A DNA stretch of 64,000 nucleotides from Marisalimonas sp016777705 (GCF_047717795.1 NZ_CP159808.1:1178001-1242000), one strand, 5' to 3'; positions 26,685 to 35,433 are shown, counted from the first letter of the stretch. Made by a program: numbers and translations. Notes: generated from the letters alone by a model not told the origin.

Positions 26685-27119
26685 TTGGGCAATAATTTTT
26701 GGGAAACAAAAAATTTGATTGATATGAATGAAAATGAATGGGAGTCGTTATGTGACAAATGTGGTAAATGTTGTGTAATAAAATTAGAAGATTTTGATAC
26801 TCAAGAAGTACATTATACAAATGTCTCATGTAAATTATTATGTGAAAAATCAGCTTCTTGCAAGGACTATAAGAATAGACAGTCTATAGTTTCTGATTGT
26901 ATCATTTTGTCTCCAGACAATTTAAAAGACCTTAAATGGATGCCAGAAACATGCGCTTATAAATTATTAAATGAAGGGAAAAAACTCCACTATTGGCACC
27001 CTTTATTATCTGGTAATGATAAAGACATTGTAAATAGTGGAAATAGTGTGAAAAATAGAGTAACAAATGAAAATAAAATTAAAATTAAAGATTTACCTGA
27101 TTATATTTTCAATTGGTAA
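26685..27119 (+). CDS. YcgN/UPF0260 cysteine-cluster protein
   Basis: The 144-residue protein matches YcgN: FWETKNLIDMNENEWESLC then DKCGKCC, TNVSCKLL, CKDYKNRQ, SDCI, WMPETCAYKLL and HPLLSG. The eight or so conserved cysteines form a CxxCxxCC-type cluster region (Pfam YkgJ/UPF0260) that probably binds metal. Molecular role unknown. I chose TTG at 26685 as start because GAGGA sits 6 bp upstream and the N-terminal FW-x-x-K block of homologues would be lost with later ATGs. Confidence 0.85.
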   Translation: MGNNFWETKNLIDMNENEWESLCDKCGKCCVIKLEDFDTQEVHYTNVSCKLLCEKSASCKDYKNRQSIVSDCIILSPDNLKDLKWMPETCAYKLLNEGKKLHYWHPLLSGNDKDIVNSGNSVKNRVTNENKIKIKDLPDYIFNW

Positions 27120-27135
27120 AGTTTAGGAATAAAGT

Positions 27136-27309
27136 ATGTCAAAAAATATGTGGATATTAGCAGCATTAATATCTGTTCTAGTTATAGCGTCTATATATAG
27201 AGAACAGTCTGGAATGAAAACACCAGATCATCTTAAGTGTAAAGAATCCATGTTTCAACAAATGTTTACAGATCAATGCACACCTAGATCTGGTATAAAA
27301 AAATCATAA
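27136..27309 (+). CDS. Small single-pass membrane protein (57 aa), unannotated type
   Basis: ATG 27136 opens 57 codons with AGGA 10 bp upstream, in the same direction as its neighbours, 16 bp after the YcgN-like gene and 24 bp before the FAD protein. The product has one hydrophobic helix (MWILAALISVLVIASIY) and a short hydrophilic tail with two cysteines (LKCKES, DQCTPR). It is likely anchored with the tail in the periplasm, where the cysteines could pair. Not recognised. Placement in a tight same-strand row and a good ribosome site support it being real. Confidence 0.55.
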   Translation: MSKNMWILAALISVLVIASIYREQSGMKTPDHLKCKESMFQQMFTDQCTPRSGIKKS

Positions 27310-27333
27310 CCAATCATCTAGAGTTTGTATAAC

Positions 27334-28599
27334 ATGAAAATTGCAATAATCGGCTCAGGTATTTCAGGGCTTTCATCAGCTTTACTTTTGTCTCAAAAAC
27401 ATGACATCACATTAATAGAGTCAGATAATAGATTTGGCGGTCATGCAAACACAGTAAATGTAATAGAACAAGAAAATACAATTCCTGTGGACACTGGTTT
27501 TATAGTATATAATGAATTGAACTATCCTAATTTAGTTGGTTTTTTTAAATGGTTAGAAGTAGAAACTATAAGTTCTGACATGTCATTTGCAGTATCGGCT
27601 AGAGATGGAGACTTAGAATATTCTGGGTCATTAATTGGTTTGTTTGCTCAAAAAAAGAATTATTTCAATCTAAAATTTTATAAAATGTTAAAGGATATTT
27701 TTGTTTTTTTTGTGTTTGGTTACAAATATGCTTTTCAAGTAAATGAAAATGAAACATTAAAACAATATATTAAGAGATGTAAGTTTAGTTGTCAATTTGT
27801 TAACGATCACCTTATACCAATGTCGTCTGCTATATGGTCATGTCCTGAAAAAGAAATTTTAAACTTCCCTGCAAAAAGCTTATTAACTTTTTTTAAAAAT
27901 CATCAATTAATTAATTTTATTATTAGACCCAAATGGAGGACAGTTAAAAATGGCTCTAAACAGTATGTTGATAAAATTATTGATAAATTAAAACTAAACA
28001 AAAAGAATAGAATTCTATTGAACGTAAACATCAAATCTATATCTAATAAAAATAAAAAAATATACATTAAATTTGATAATAAAAATGATACTTTTGATAA
28101 AGTTATTATGGCAACACATCCGGATCAAACTATTAATTTGATAGAAAATTTAGATTATAAATCGAAAGACGTATTGAGTAAATTTAAGTATCAAAAAAAC
28201 ACAGTCTATTTACATTCCGACACCAGCTTAATGCCCCAAAACAAAAAAACTTGGTCAAGTTGGAATTATCTATCTACAGAAAAAATCATTAATAAATCAT
28301 CAGTAACTTATTGGATGAATATTTTACAAAACCTTAATACTTCTTTAAATATTTTTGTTAGTTTAAACCCATATAAAAAACCAAAAAAAGAGTTAATTCA
28401 TAAAATATTATATTATGAACACCCAGTTTTTAATCTAGAAACAAATAAAGCTCAAAATGAACTAGATTCTATACAAGGTAATAATAATATATATTATACT
28501 GGTGCTTGGACTGCATATGGATTTCATGAAGATGGAATAAAATCAGCTGTAAAAATTACAAAGTTGTTAGACGTTAAAATTCCATGGGACACAAATTAA
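27334..28599 (+). CDS. COG2907-type FAD-dependent amine oxidase-like protein
   Basis: The 421-residue flavoprotein (from ATG 27334; a TTG 9 bp upstream is less likely) starts with KIAIIGSGISGLSSALLL, the FAD dinucleotide fold, followed by ESDNRFGGHANTV and VDTGFIVYNE. It ends with YYTGAWTAYGFHEDGIKSA, the second FAD contact. This is the predicted NAD/FAD-binding COG2907 family. It is followed directly by DUF1365 and a Cfa-like methyltransferase, a recurrent trio in proteobacteria linked to membrane lipid modification. The reaction is not established; oxidation or desaturation of a fatty acyl chain is a reasonable guess. Confidence 0.85.
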   Translation: MKIAIIGSGISGLSSALLLSQKHDITLIESDNRFGGHANTVNVIEQENTIPVDTGFIVYNELNYPNLVGFFKWLEVETISSDMSFAVSARDGDLEYSGSLIGLFAQKKNYFNLKFYKMLKDIFVFFVFGYKYAFQVNENETLKQYIKRCKFSCQFVNDHLIPMSSAIWSCPEKEILNFPAKSLLTFFKNHQLINFIIRPKWRTVKNGSKQYVDKIIDKLKLNKKNRILLNVNIKSISNKNKKIYIKFDNKNDTFDKVIMATHPDQTINLIENLDYKSKDVLSKFKYQKNTVYLHSDTSLMPQNKKTWSSWNYLSTEKIINKSSVTYWMNILQNLNTSLNIFVSLNPYKKPKKELIHKILYYEHPVFNLETNKAQNELDSIQGNNNIYYTGAWTAYGFHEDGIKSAVKITKLLDVKIPWDTN

Positions 28600-28600
28600 A

Positions 28601-29422
28601 TTGAATAATTATAAGAAGTCTTCTGAAATTAATATAAAATTATTTGAGGGTTTAATAAATCACAATCGTACAGGGAAAATAAACCATTTTTTTAAAAATA
28701 AAATTAACGCCATTTTATTAGATTTAGAAAAAGACAATAATGATAATTTTAAAAAGCCTTCCTTTTTTTCAACTGATAAGTTCAATTTTTTTGGTTGGTC
28801 CGCTTCAGATCATGGACCAAGAAAAAAAGGAACTAATAAAGATGATTTATATGAATACATATTAAGTTTAATTACAAACTCGTCTTATGATAAAAATAAA
28901 ATTAAGGATATAAAGTTATTAACATTTCCAAAAGTGTTTGGTTATGGTTTTAACCCTTTGTCTGTTTACTTTTGTTATAATTCCACGAACCTTTTAGTAC
29001 ATACTGTTTTTGAAGTTAAAAATACTTTTGGAGATATTCATCATTATGTTTTAAAAAACACTGATAAAAAAGTAATTACACAAAGAGTATTGAAAAAGTT
29101 ATTTGTCTCCCCATTCTATAATAAGAAGGGTTACTATAATTTATATGCAAATCATATAGATAAAAAGATAATAACATCTGTAGAATATGTAATGAATAAT
29201 AATACCGTCTTTTTTGCATCTATGAATTTAAAGGAAATTCAATTTAATAACTTAAATATTTTAAAATCAATTTGTAAACTCATTGTTTTTCCTGGAAAAA
29301 TTTGGATCAATATTCATTTACAAGCTTTTTTACTTTGGCTAAAAAAAGCCAGAATTTACAAAGTTCCTAAAAGTGAAACAATAAAGCATTCTTTTGGAAA
29401 CCATCTGCCTAAAGATAAATAA
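28601..29422 (+). CDS. DUF1365 family protein
   Basis: The 273-residue protein has the DUF1365 features: KLFEGLINHNRTGKINHFFK at the start (first part quoted), then FPKVFGYGFNPLSVYFCY and NTFGDIHHYVL, and a C-terminal KIWINIHLQAFLLWLK helix. Function unknown. The start is TTG, 1 bp after the stop of the COG2907 gene, so translation is coupled. Genomic association with COG2907 and Cfa implies work on membrane fatty acids. The start choice is supported by the conserved N-terminal block and the absence of an ATG nearby. Confidence 0.85.
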   Translation: MNNYKKSSEINIKLFEGLINHNRTGKINHFFKNKINAILLDLEKDNNDNFKKPSFFSTDKFNFFGWSASDHGPRKKGTNKDDLYEYILSLITNSSYDKNKIKDIKLLTFPKVFGYGFNPLSVYFCYNSTNLLVHTVFEVKNTFGDIHHYVLKNTDKKVITQRVLKKLFVSPFYNKKGYYNLYANHIDKKIITSVEYVMNNNTVFFASMNLKEIQFNNLNILKSICKLIVFPGKIWINIHLQAFLLWLKKARIYKVPKSETIKHSFGNHLPKDK

Positions 29423-29453
29423 AAAATTAAGAGTTAATAAATAAGGAAAAATA

Positions 29454-30626
29454 ATGAATTTTTGGGACAAAATATTTTTAAAAGGTATTAAAAAATTTCC
29501 TTATGGTTCTCTTCAAATAGAATGGCCTGATGGAAAATATCAAAAGATAGATGCTATTCACAAAGGTCCAAACGCTAAATTAAAAATAGTTGATACAAAT
29601 GTAGTAAGAGAAATAATCCAAGGTGGTTCAATTAAATTTGCAGAGCTATATATAAGTAAACGAATTATAACAAATAATTTAACAAATTTAATGCACTATT
29701 GTGCTCTTAATAACGACCAAGCTGAAGAGACATTTAAAATTACAATTTTTAGATATCTTTATAATAAATATCTTCATTTTAAAAATAAAAACACCAAAAT
29801 ACAGGCTAAGAAAAACATATCTCATCACTATGATTTAGGTAATCAGTTTTATAAATACTGGTTAGATAAATCAATGACTTACTCTTCAGCAATATTTAAT
29901 GGCAAAAATGATAACTTAGAATTAGCGCAAAATAATAAATACCAAAAATTAGCTGATTTATCATCAATTAAAAAGGGAGATAATATACTAGAAATTGGTT
30001 GTGGTTGGGGGGGGTTCTCTGAATTCTTAGCTAAAAACTATGACTGCCAAATCACTGCTCTAACAATTTCAAGAGAACAATTCAAATTTACAACAGAGAG
30101 AATGGAAAAAGCTAATTTAACATCGAAAGTTAAGGTTGTTTTCTGTGATTACCGTAATATCAAAGGTCAATTTGATAAGGTATTATCTATAGAAATGTTT
30201 GAGGCAGTCGGAAGAGAATATTGGAAGACTTTTTTTGAAAAAATTAAAACAATTTTAAAACCTAATGGAAACGTTGGTCTTCAATTAATAACTATTGATG
30301 ATAAAATTTACAATGTTTATAAAAACAACCCTGATTTCATCCAAAAATATATTTTCCCTGGAGGAATGCTTCCTTCAGTAGAGGTGCTTAAAAATATTAT
30401 TGAAAATACTTCATTTAGAATAAATTCAATAAATAGTTACTCAAATGATTATGCTAAAACTCTTAATATATGGAATAAAGAGTTTAACAGGAATTGGACA
30501 AAAATTGAAAAATTAGGTTTTGATGAAAGATTTAAACTATTATGGAATTATTATCTTTCATATTGTGAAGGTGGTTTTTTATCAAAGAACATTGACTTAA
30601 AACAGATAAATTTAAAATTGAATTAA
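29454..30626 (+). CDS. Cyclopropane-fatty-acyl-phospholipid synthase-like methyltransferase
   Basis: The 390-residue SAM methyltransferase has an N-terminal lipid-binding region, ISHHYDLGNQFYKYWLDKSM, TYSSAIF, SAM motif ILEIGCGWGGFSEFLA and the SIEMFEAVG block, all typical of CFAS. It adds a one-carbon group from SAM to cis double bonds of phospholipid acyl chains. In the COG2907-DUF1365 context such proteins have been tied to branched or furan fatty acids as well as cyclopropane ones, so the product is open. AGGA lies before the ATG. It overlaps the convergent SnoaL-like gene by 4 bp. Confidence 0.9.
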   Translation: MNFWDKIFLKGIKKFPYGSLQIEWPDGKYQKIDAIHKGPNAKLKIVDTNVVREIIQGGSIKFAELYISKRIITNNLTNLMHYCALNNDQAEETFKITIFRYLYNKYLHFKNKNTKIQAKKNISHHYDLGNQFYKYWLDKSMTYSSAIFNGKNDNLELAQNNKYQKLADLSSIKKGDNILEIGCGWGGFSEFLAKNYDCQITALTISREQFKFTTERMEKANLTSKVKVVFCDYRNIKGQFDKVLSIEMFEAVGREYWKTFFEKIKTILKPNGNVGLQLITIDDKIYNVYKNNPDFIQKYIFPGGMLPSVEVLKNIIENTSFRINSINSYSNDYAKTLNIWNKEFNRNWTKIEKLGFDERFKLLWNYYLSYCEGGFLSKNIDLKQINLKLN

Positions 30627-31048
30627 ATCTTCACCTTAAAAATTTTTAAACTCAGTCTGTATAAAACACCAATAAATGGTAATTTAATAAAAAGTCCATT
30701 CATAGAATCCCAATAATCAATGTGACAATTAATTTTACCATCTGAATTTAAAGTTATTTCGCTTACACCTTGAATGAATTGTTTCGATTTAAAAGCGTAG
30801 AAGACCATTTTCCATTTCAAAAAAACTTTATTTTCACTTTTTGAGTAGTTTAGAACAATAAAGCTAGGGTCCTTAACATTTTTGAACATGTGATAAAAAA
30901 TTTTTTTAAAATTTTCACTGCCCTGAATATAATTAAACGGGTCAGAAAACATAATATCCTTATCAATACAGTTATCAAATTGTTCAATATTATTTAAACT
31001 TAGATGACTAAATAAACTTATGTAGTCTTTTATATATGTTTCATTCAT
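30623..31048 (-). CDS. SnoaL-like (NTF2-fold) protein
   Basis: The 141-residue protein has the cone-shaped NTF2-like pattern: IKDYISLFSHLS, a DIMFSDPFNYIQG segment, KWKMVFYAFK, and ISEITLNSDGKINCHIDYWD near the end. Such small proteins are hydrolases, isomerases or scaffolds; no catalytic role can be given. It follows the SDR by 10 bp on the same strand and converges on the Cfa-like gene; a SnoaL-like/SDR pair often travels with the COG2907-DUF1365-Cfa trio, so it probably belongs to the same lipid pathway. Confidence 0.72.
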   Translation of the reverse strand: MNETYIKDYISLFSHLSLNNIEQFDNCIDKDIMFSDPFNYIQGSENFKKIFYHMFKNVKDPSFIVLNYSKSENKVFLKWKMVFYAFKSKQFIQGVSEITLNSDGKINCHIDYWDSMNGLFIKLPFIGVLYRLSLKIFKVKI

Positions 31049-31058
31049 TTTTAAAATT

Positions 31059-31802
31059 TCAACTAATATTTTTTTTTATAAGATATGATGATAATTTATC
31101 AGGTAACAAGCTAAACAATTTCATAAATAATGAAAAAAGGAATGGAAAAGAAAACTCAAATTTATTTGATTTCATGTTTTTATAAATTAATTCAGCTGCT
31201 TTATTAACGTTCATAAGACCAGGCATATAAAAATCATTTAAAGATGTCGCGGAGGTTTCTACAAAACCAGGGCTACAAACTTGTACTTTAATACCCTTAG
31301 AATACAAATCATATCTAATTGATTGTCCAAAAGACCTTAAAGCTGCTTTTGTAGGCCCATATGCTGCAGCTTTTGGTAAACCAATCCAACCAGAGATACT
31401 TGACATAATTATAATTTGTCCATTTTTATTTAATAACATTTTAGGAAGAAATGCTTCATAACAATTCAAAACTCCAATATAATTAACATCAATGTGATTT
31501 TTATAAGTATCTATGTTGCTTTGGCTAGAATTAACGGGACTATAAATGCCCGCATTTAAAAAGATTAATTTAGGCGTATTTACCTCTTTAGCAATAGACA
31601 CCAATTTTTTTAAATCTTTGACATTACAAACGTATGGTTTGAAGTTTTCTTTATTGATTTTGATTGTTTTTTTTAACTGATTTAATTTTTTCTCGTTACG
31701 ACTTATTCCAATAACTTCCCAGCCATGTTTGATAAGAATCTTGCTAAACGCAGCTCCGATGCCATCGCTTGCACCTGAAATAATTGCTGTGTTTAATGCC
31801 AT
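31059..31802 (-). CDS. Short-chain dehydrogenase/reductase
   Basis: This 247-residue classical SDR has the cofactor motif SGASDGIGAAF, FLNAGIY, catalytic Ser in IIMSSISGW and YGPTKAA (Tyr-x-x-x-Lys), then CSPGFVETS. The basic residue after the glycine loop (SRNEKK) suggests NADP(H). A C-terminal hydrophobic stretch (FSFPFLFSLFMKLFSLL) could bind a membrane or lipid substrate. It forms an operon with the SnoaL-like gene and neighbours the lipid trio. Substrate unknown. Confidence 0.85.
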   Translation of the reverse strand: MALNTAIISGASDGIGAAFSKILIKHGWEVIGISRNEKKLNQLKKTIKINKENFKPYVCNVKDLKKLVSIAKEVNTPKLIFLNAGIYSPVNSSQSNIDTYKNHIDVNYIGVLNCYEAFLPKMLLNKNGQIIIMSSISGWIGLPKAAAYGPTKAALRSFGQSIRYDLYSKGIKVQVCSPGFVETSATSLNDFYMPGLMNVNKAAELIYKNMKSNKFEFSFPFLFSLFMKLFSLLPDKLSSYLIKKNIS

Positions 31803-31863
31803 GTTTAAATCTCACAGTTCTTTTTTTAATTATAATTTTATTAGGATTGATAGTTATATTCTT

Positions 31864-32577
31864 CTAAATTTTACAAGTTTTGTAACGCACAATTACGGCT
31901 CCTCTTACTTTAGACTTTAAAATTTCAATATTTACAGAAAATTTGTCCGCAAAAATAGCTTTTTTTAAAGGAAGTTCTCCTTCAATTATATCATTGTTAC
32001 CCAGGTAAATTAATGTAACTCTAACAGGTTTAGACACATTAAAATTTGGGTCTTCGTTGTTATCCTTAGAAATATTACCTTCAGCTTTAATTTTTAAACT
32101 ATCTGATAACAATGATAATGTATTTTTAGGAGGGACAAAAGATTCTGTTGAAACAGCTAATTCTGCATTTTGAGAATTAGCACAAACCTTATTTTTACTT
32201 AGTAATATTAAGTTATTAATTATAGTCTTTTCAGGTATCCCTTTAGCTAAACTAGCCGCAAGCACTTGCTTTGCTTTTTCACCTATATCTGTTTTTTTAT
32301 CTTTTATAATTTGTGTACTTAAGGACAGATTTGCTTCTTTTAATTTTAGCCTAATATCTGTTAATTTTCTTTCAAGATTATTTTTTGTTTGGTTGAATTC
32401 ATTTATAATTCTTTCATTCTCTTGAATGAGTATTAGGTTATCATTATTACCAAACCACCATCCAGTCAAAAAAATAAATAAAACAAAAATTAACTTTAAA
32501 ATAGAACTAAATACAAACTTTAATTGTTTTTGCCTATATTTATGTTGAGCTTGATAAAAATCCAAGACATTTTCCAA
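31864..32577 (-). CDS. Hypothetical membrane-anchored coiled-coil protein
   Basis: Not recognised. The 237-residue product has a basic cytoplasmic N-terminus (HKYRQKQLK), one membrane helix (residues about 22-43, ending GWWFG), then a coiled coil (ENERIINEFNQTKNNLERKL) and a mostly beta-rich C-terminal part with SKPVRVTLIYLG and GAVIVRYKTCKI. Topology suggests a periplasmic domain. It resembles the general plan of alphaproteobacterial single-pass proteins of unknown role. It is divergent from the HD hydrolase. Confidence 0.65.
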   Translation of the reverse strand: MENVLDFYQAQHKYRQKQLKFVFSSILKLIFVLFIFLTGWWFGNNDNLILIQENERIINEFNQTKNNLERKLTDIRLKLKEANLSLSTQIIKDKKTDIGEKAKQVLAASLAKGIPEKTIINNLILLSKNKVCANSQNAELAVSTESFVPPKNTLSLLSDSLKIKAEGNISKDNNEDPNFNVSKPVRVTLIYLGNNDIIEGELPLKKAIFADKFSVNIEILKSKVRGAVIVRYKTCKI

Positions 32578-32649
32578 TTAGGTTATTATTTATTCTTTTT
32601 ATATTTTATATATAATAAATCAATAAATTTGTTATGAGGAATTATTAGA

Positions 32650-33252
32650 ATTTTTAAAGATAAAAATAATAGGGCTTGGCAAAGAATGTTATCTGGGCGA
32701 AAGTTAGATATATTGTCCCCTTCACCACTTGACATAGAAATAGAAGACATTGCATTAGGATTATCAAGGGTAACCAGATGGAATGGTCAGACAACAGGCG
32801 TGCATGCTTATTCAGTAGCCCAGCATTCTATTTTAGTTGAGGAGTTATTTACTTTTGAATATCCTAGCTTAAAAAATAAATGGAGATTGGCAGCTTTACT
32901 TCATGACTCACCAGAGTACGTAATAGGTGACCTTATAACCCCTTTCAAATATGCACTAAATAATAGTTACCGTGAAGTTGAAGAAAATCTAATGAAAGCA
33001 ATATATATTAGGTTTGGTCTTCCTGCTAAAATTCCTAAATCTATAGAACTAAAAATAAAAAAAATAGATAAAGCATTAGCGTGGTATGAAGCAATTTCGG
33101 TTGGAGGTTACAGAGAGGAAGAAGCTATGCAAATTTTGAAAAAACCTGATTTAAAACATACAAATCAAAAAATAGTCCCACTATCACCAAATACTATAGC
33201 CGAAAAATTTTTGAAAAAATTTAATCAAATTCTATTTCAAATAAATCAATAA
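32650..33252 (+). CDS. HD-domain phosphohydrolase (YfbR-like), likely ATT start
   Basis: The protein has the HD signature: H in TGVHAYSVAQHSILVEE, HD in AALLHDSPEYVIGDLITP and a later Asp in KIDKALAWYEA. This group is related to 5'-deoxynucleotidase YfbR and occurs widely in alphaproteobacteria. The first ATG (32686) leaves out a conserved N-terminal RAWQRMLSGRKLD; the frame is open up to 32638 and encodes KDKNNRAWQR before it. No ATG, GTG or TTG exists there, so ATT 32650 (9 bp after GAGGA) is my preferred start, giving about 200 residues; with ATG it is 188. It overlaps the convergent hydroxyacid dehydrogenase by 7 bp. Confidence 0.75.
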   Translation: MFKDKNNRAWQRMLSGRKLDILSPSPLDIEIEDIALGLSRVTRWNGQTTGVHAYSVAQHSILVEELFTFEYPSLKNKWRLAALLHDSPEYVIGDLITPFKYALNNSYREVEENLMKAIYIRFGLPAKIPKSIELKIKKIDKALAWYEAISVGGYREEEAMQILKKPDLKHTNQKIVPLSPNTIAEKFLKKFNQILFQINQ

Positions 33253-34346
33253 CCTTCGTTAATTAATGGAAAAGCACTTAACGCATCTAAAGTACCATAT
33301 GAATTGTCTGTAGTTAAAAGACTACTATTTAGATCAGTAATATCATTTACACCTAATAATCTTAGACAAGTTATAATTTCTAATTCAAGCAACTCTAACA
33401 TTCTATAAATAGCTTTTGAACCTCCAGCCGCTGCAGCCAATCCTTGAAGTCTTCCAATGCCAACCACATCTGCTCCTAAAGACAATGCTTTTACTACATC
33501 AGTACCTCTCATTATACCACCATCAAAAAAGATAGTTGCATTTTTGCCAACCGCATCTACTATTTCAGGTAGTACTTTTAAACCACCTAATCCAAAATCT
33601 AATTGTCTACCACCATGATTTGATACGTAAATAACCTCGACCCCGTGCTCAACTGCAAGAATAGCATCTTCTTTTGTTGCTATTCCTTTTATAATTATTG
33701 GTAAATCACAATAAGTTTTTATTCTATCAATATCTTTCCAAGAAAAACGCATTTGATGTTCAAAACCTGAGGCTGATTGTCGAGATGTGGTTCTATATCT
33801 TTTAGCTAAATCTCTTTCTCTTCTCCCATAAGCATCTAAATCTACTGTTAAACAAATACCTGCATAATTTAAGTCAATGGCTTTTTTAATATTATCATCA
33901 ACCCAATCTTGATCTCCTCTAACATATAATTGAAATAACTTTGGATAGTTAACACTTTTAGCTACCTGTTCAAAGCCTGGCATACAAGTTGAACTAATCA
34001 TATGCATTACCCCAAATTCAGAAGCAGCTTTTGTAGGGGCTTCTCCAGCACCCTCAACAAAATCTTGCATAGAGCCTATTGGCGCTAAAATAATAGGTAT
34101 TCTTAATTCATTACCAAATAATTTTGAGGATAAATTTACTTTTTCTACGTCTCTTAAAACTCTGGGTCTAAAAGCTAAACTATCAAGAGCATATCTATTT
34201 CTTTTAAAAGTAGTTTCGGTTTCAGCTGCTCCAATTAAATAATCCCAAGTCTCTTTTGAAAGTTTTTCTTTAGCCTTTTTTGCAAATTCATGCAGTACTA
34301 GATATTCCTCTCCTTTTATTTCACTTCCTAGTTTATTTTTAGTCAT
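33246..34346 (-). CDS. FMN-dependent alpha-hydroxy acid dehydrogenase/oxidase
   Basis: The 366-residue TIM-barrel flavoenzyme has the FMN motifs LAPIGSMQ, CLTVDLDAYGRRERD, IIIKGIATKEDA (K220) and the active-site VSNHGGRQLDFG (His244, Arg247). This is the family of lactate dehydrogenase LldD, glycolate oxidase and mandelate dehydrogenase. It oxidises an L-2-hydroxy acid to the 2-oxo acid; electron acceptor (quinone or O2) and substrate cannot be fixed. No lactate permease or regulator is nearby. An SD-like CTGGAG precedes the start. Confidence 0.88.
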   Translation of the reverse strand: MTKNKLGSEIKGEEYLVLHEFAKKAKEKLSKETWDYLIGAAETETTFKRNRYALDSLAFRPRVLRDVEKVNLSSKLFGNELRIPIILAPIGSMQDFVEGAGEAPTKAASEFGVMHMISSTCMPGFEQVAKSVNYPKLFQLYVRGDQDWVDDNIKKAIDLNYAGICLTVDLDAYGRRERDLAKRYRTTSRQSASGFEHQMRFSWKDIDRIKTYCDLPIIIKGIATKEDAILAVEHGVEVIYVSNHGGRQLDFGLGGLKVLPEIVDAVGKNATIFFDGGIMRGTDVVKALSLGADVVGIGRLQGLAAAAGGSKAIYRMLELLELEIITCLRLLGVNDITDLNSSLLTTDNSYGTLDALSAFPLINEGY

Positions 34347-34409
34347 TTTATTCTCCAGTTTGTATAAATCAAACTATATAAAAATTGATATTAAATGCCA
34401 TAAAAAACT

Positions 34410-34438
34410 TGCCTTAGCTACAAACCTAAGTTAGACAA
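34410..34438 (+). promoter_or_regulatory. Putative sigma-70 promoter of tRNA-Leu
   Basis: TTGCCT at 34410-34415 and TAGACA at 34433-34438 are separated by 17 bp, with the -10 ending 15 bp before the tRNA. The TTGC -35 is shared with the other tRNA promoters proposed here. Confidence 0.48.
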
Positions 34439-34453
34439 CAACAATATGGTTTT

Positions 34454-34540
34454 GCGAGCGTGGCGGAATGGTAGACGCACTGGACTTAAAATCCAGAGTC
34501 CGATAAGGACGTGGGGGTTCAAGTCCCCCCGCTCGTACCA
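34454..34540 (+). tRNA. tRNA-Leu (anticodon TAA)
   Basis: An 87-nt class II tRNA: acceptor GCGAGCG/CGCTCGT (G1-U72), anticodon stem CTGGA/TCCAG around CTTAAAA (TAA), a long variable arm GTCCGATAAGGAC, T-loop TTCAAGT and encoded ACCA. It precedes panC by 47 bp. Confidence 0.96.
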
Positions 34541-34587
34541 TATAATTTGTTAATAAATACAAGTAAAGTACATAGGCCATTATATTA

Positions 34588-35430
34588 ATGATTATTGCCC
34601 GTACAAAAGTTGAACTTAAAGACACTCTAAAAAATTTATCGAACAGACCTGGTAAATTGGCTTTAATACCTACAATGGGCAACTTACATGACGGCCATTT
34701 ATCTTTGATTAAACTCGCAAAATTAAAATCATCAAAAACAATAACTACAATATTTATTAATCCACTACAATTTGGCAACAATGAAGATTTTGATAAATAT
34801 CCAAAAACTCATGAATTAGACATTGAAAAACTTGAAAAAGAACAATGTGACGTTTTGTTTATGCCAGTTAATAAGGATGAAGTTTTTCCGCCCCCTGGTA
34901 AAATAAAAAATATAGATTCTGGTATGTTAGGTAGAGATCTATGCGGAAAAATAAGACCTGGTCATTTTGATGGTGTTTTAACAGTAGTTAATAGAATGTT
35001 TGAATTAATAAATCCTGACATAGCTATTTTTGGAGCTAAAGACTATCAACAACAAATATTAATAAAAAAAATGGCAAAGTCACTTTATCCTAATTTAGAA
35101 TTACTAACAGCTCCTATAATTAGATCACAAAGTGGACTTGCATTATCTTCAAGAAATAATTATTTGTCGGAACAAGAATTGAAATTAGCATCTAGTTTGT
35201 ATAAAAGCCTTCAACAAAGTGTAATATCTTACAATAATAAAATAAATACTGAAGAAATCATCAAAGACGCACAAAAATTTTTAAAATCAAAAAACCTAAT
35301 CTTTGACTATTTTGAACTTAGGGATAGCCAGCTTAATACCGTTAAAGATAGCAATTTTACTGGGAAAAAAGTGTTTTTAGCTTCTGCTACAATTAATAAA
35401 ACAAGATTAATTGACAATATAGAATTTTAA
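34588..35430 (+). CDS. panC: Pantothenate synthetase
   Basis: The 280-residue protein matches PanC: PTMGNLHDGHLSLI (HxGH nucleotide motif), FINPLQF, FGAKDYQQQILIKKM and the late RSQSGLALSSRNNYLS with the second ATP motif. It joins pantoate and beta-alanine with ATP to form pantothenate for CoA. panB and panD are not in the window. The rhomboid gene follows after 3 bp, so the two are co-transcribed. Confidence 0.96.
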   Translation: MIIARTKVELKDTLKNLSNRPGKLALIPTMGNLHDGHLSLIKLAKLKSSKTITTIFINPLQFGNNEDFDKYPKTHELDIEKLEKEQCDVLFMPVNKDEVFPPPGKIKNIDSGMLGRDLCGKIRPGHFDGVLTVVNRMFELINPDIAIFGAKDYQQQILIKKMAKSLYPNLELLTAPIIRSQSGLALSSRNNYLSEQELKLASSLYKSLQQSVISYNNKINTEEIIKDAQKFLKSKNLIFDYFELRDSQLNTVKDSNFTGKKVFLASATINKTRLIDNIEF

Positions 35431-35433
35431 TTA

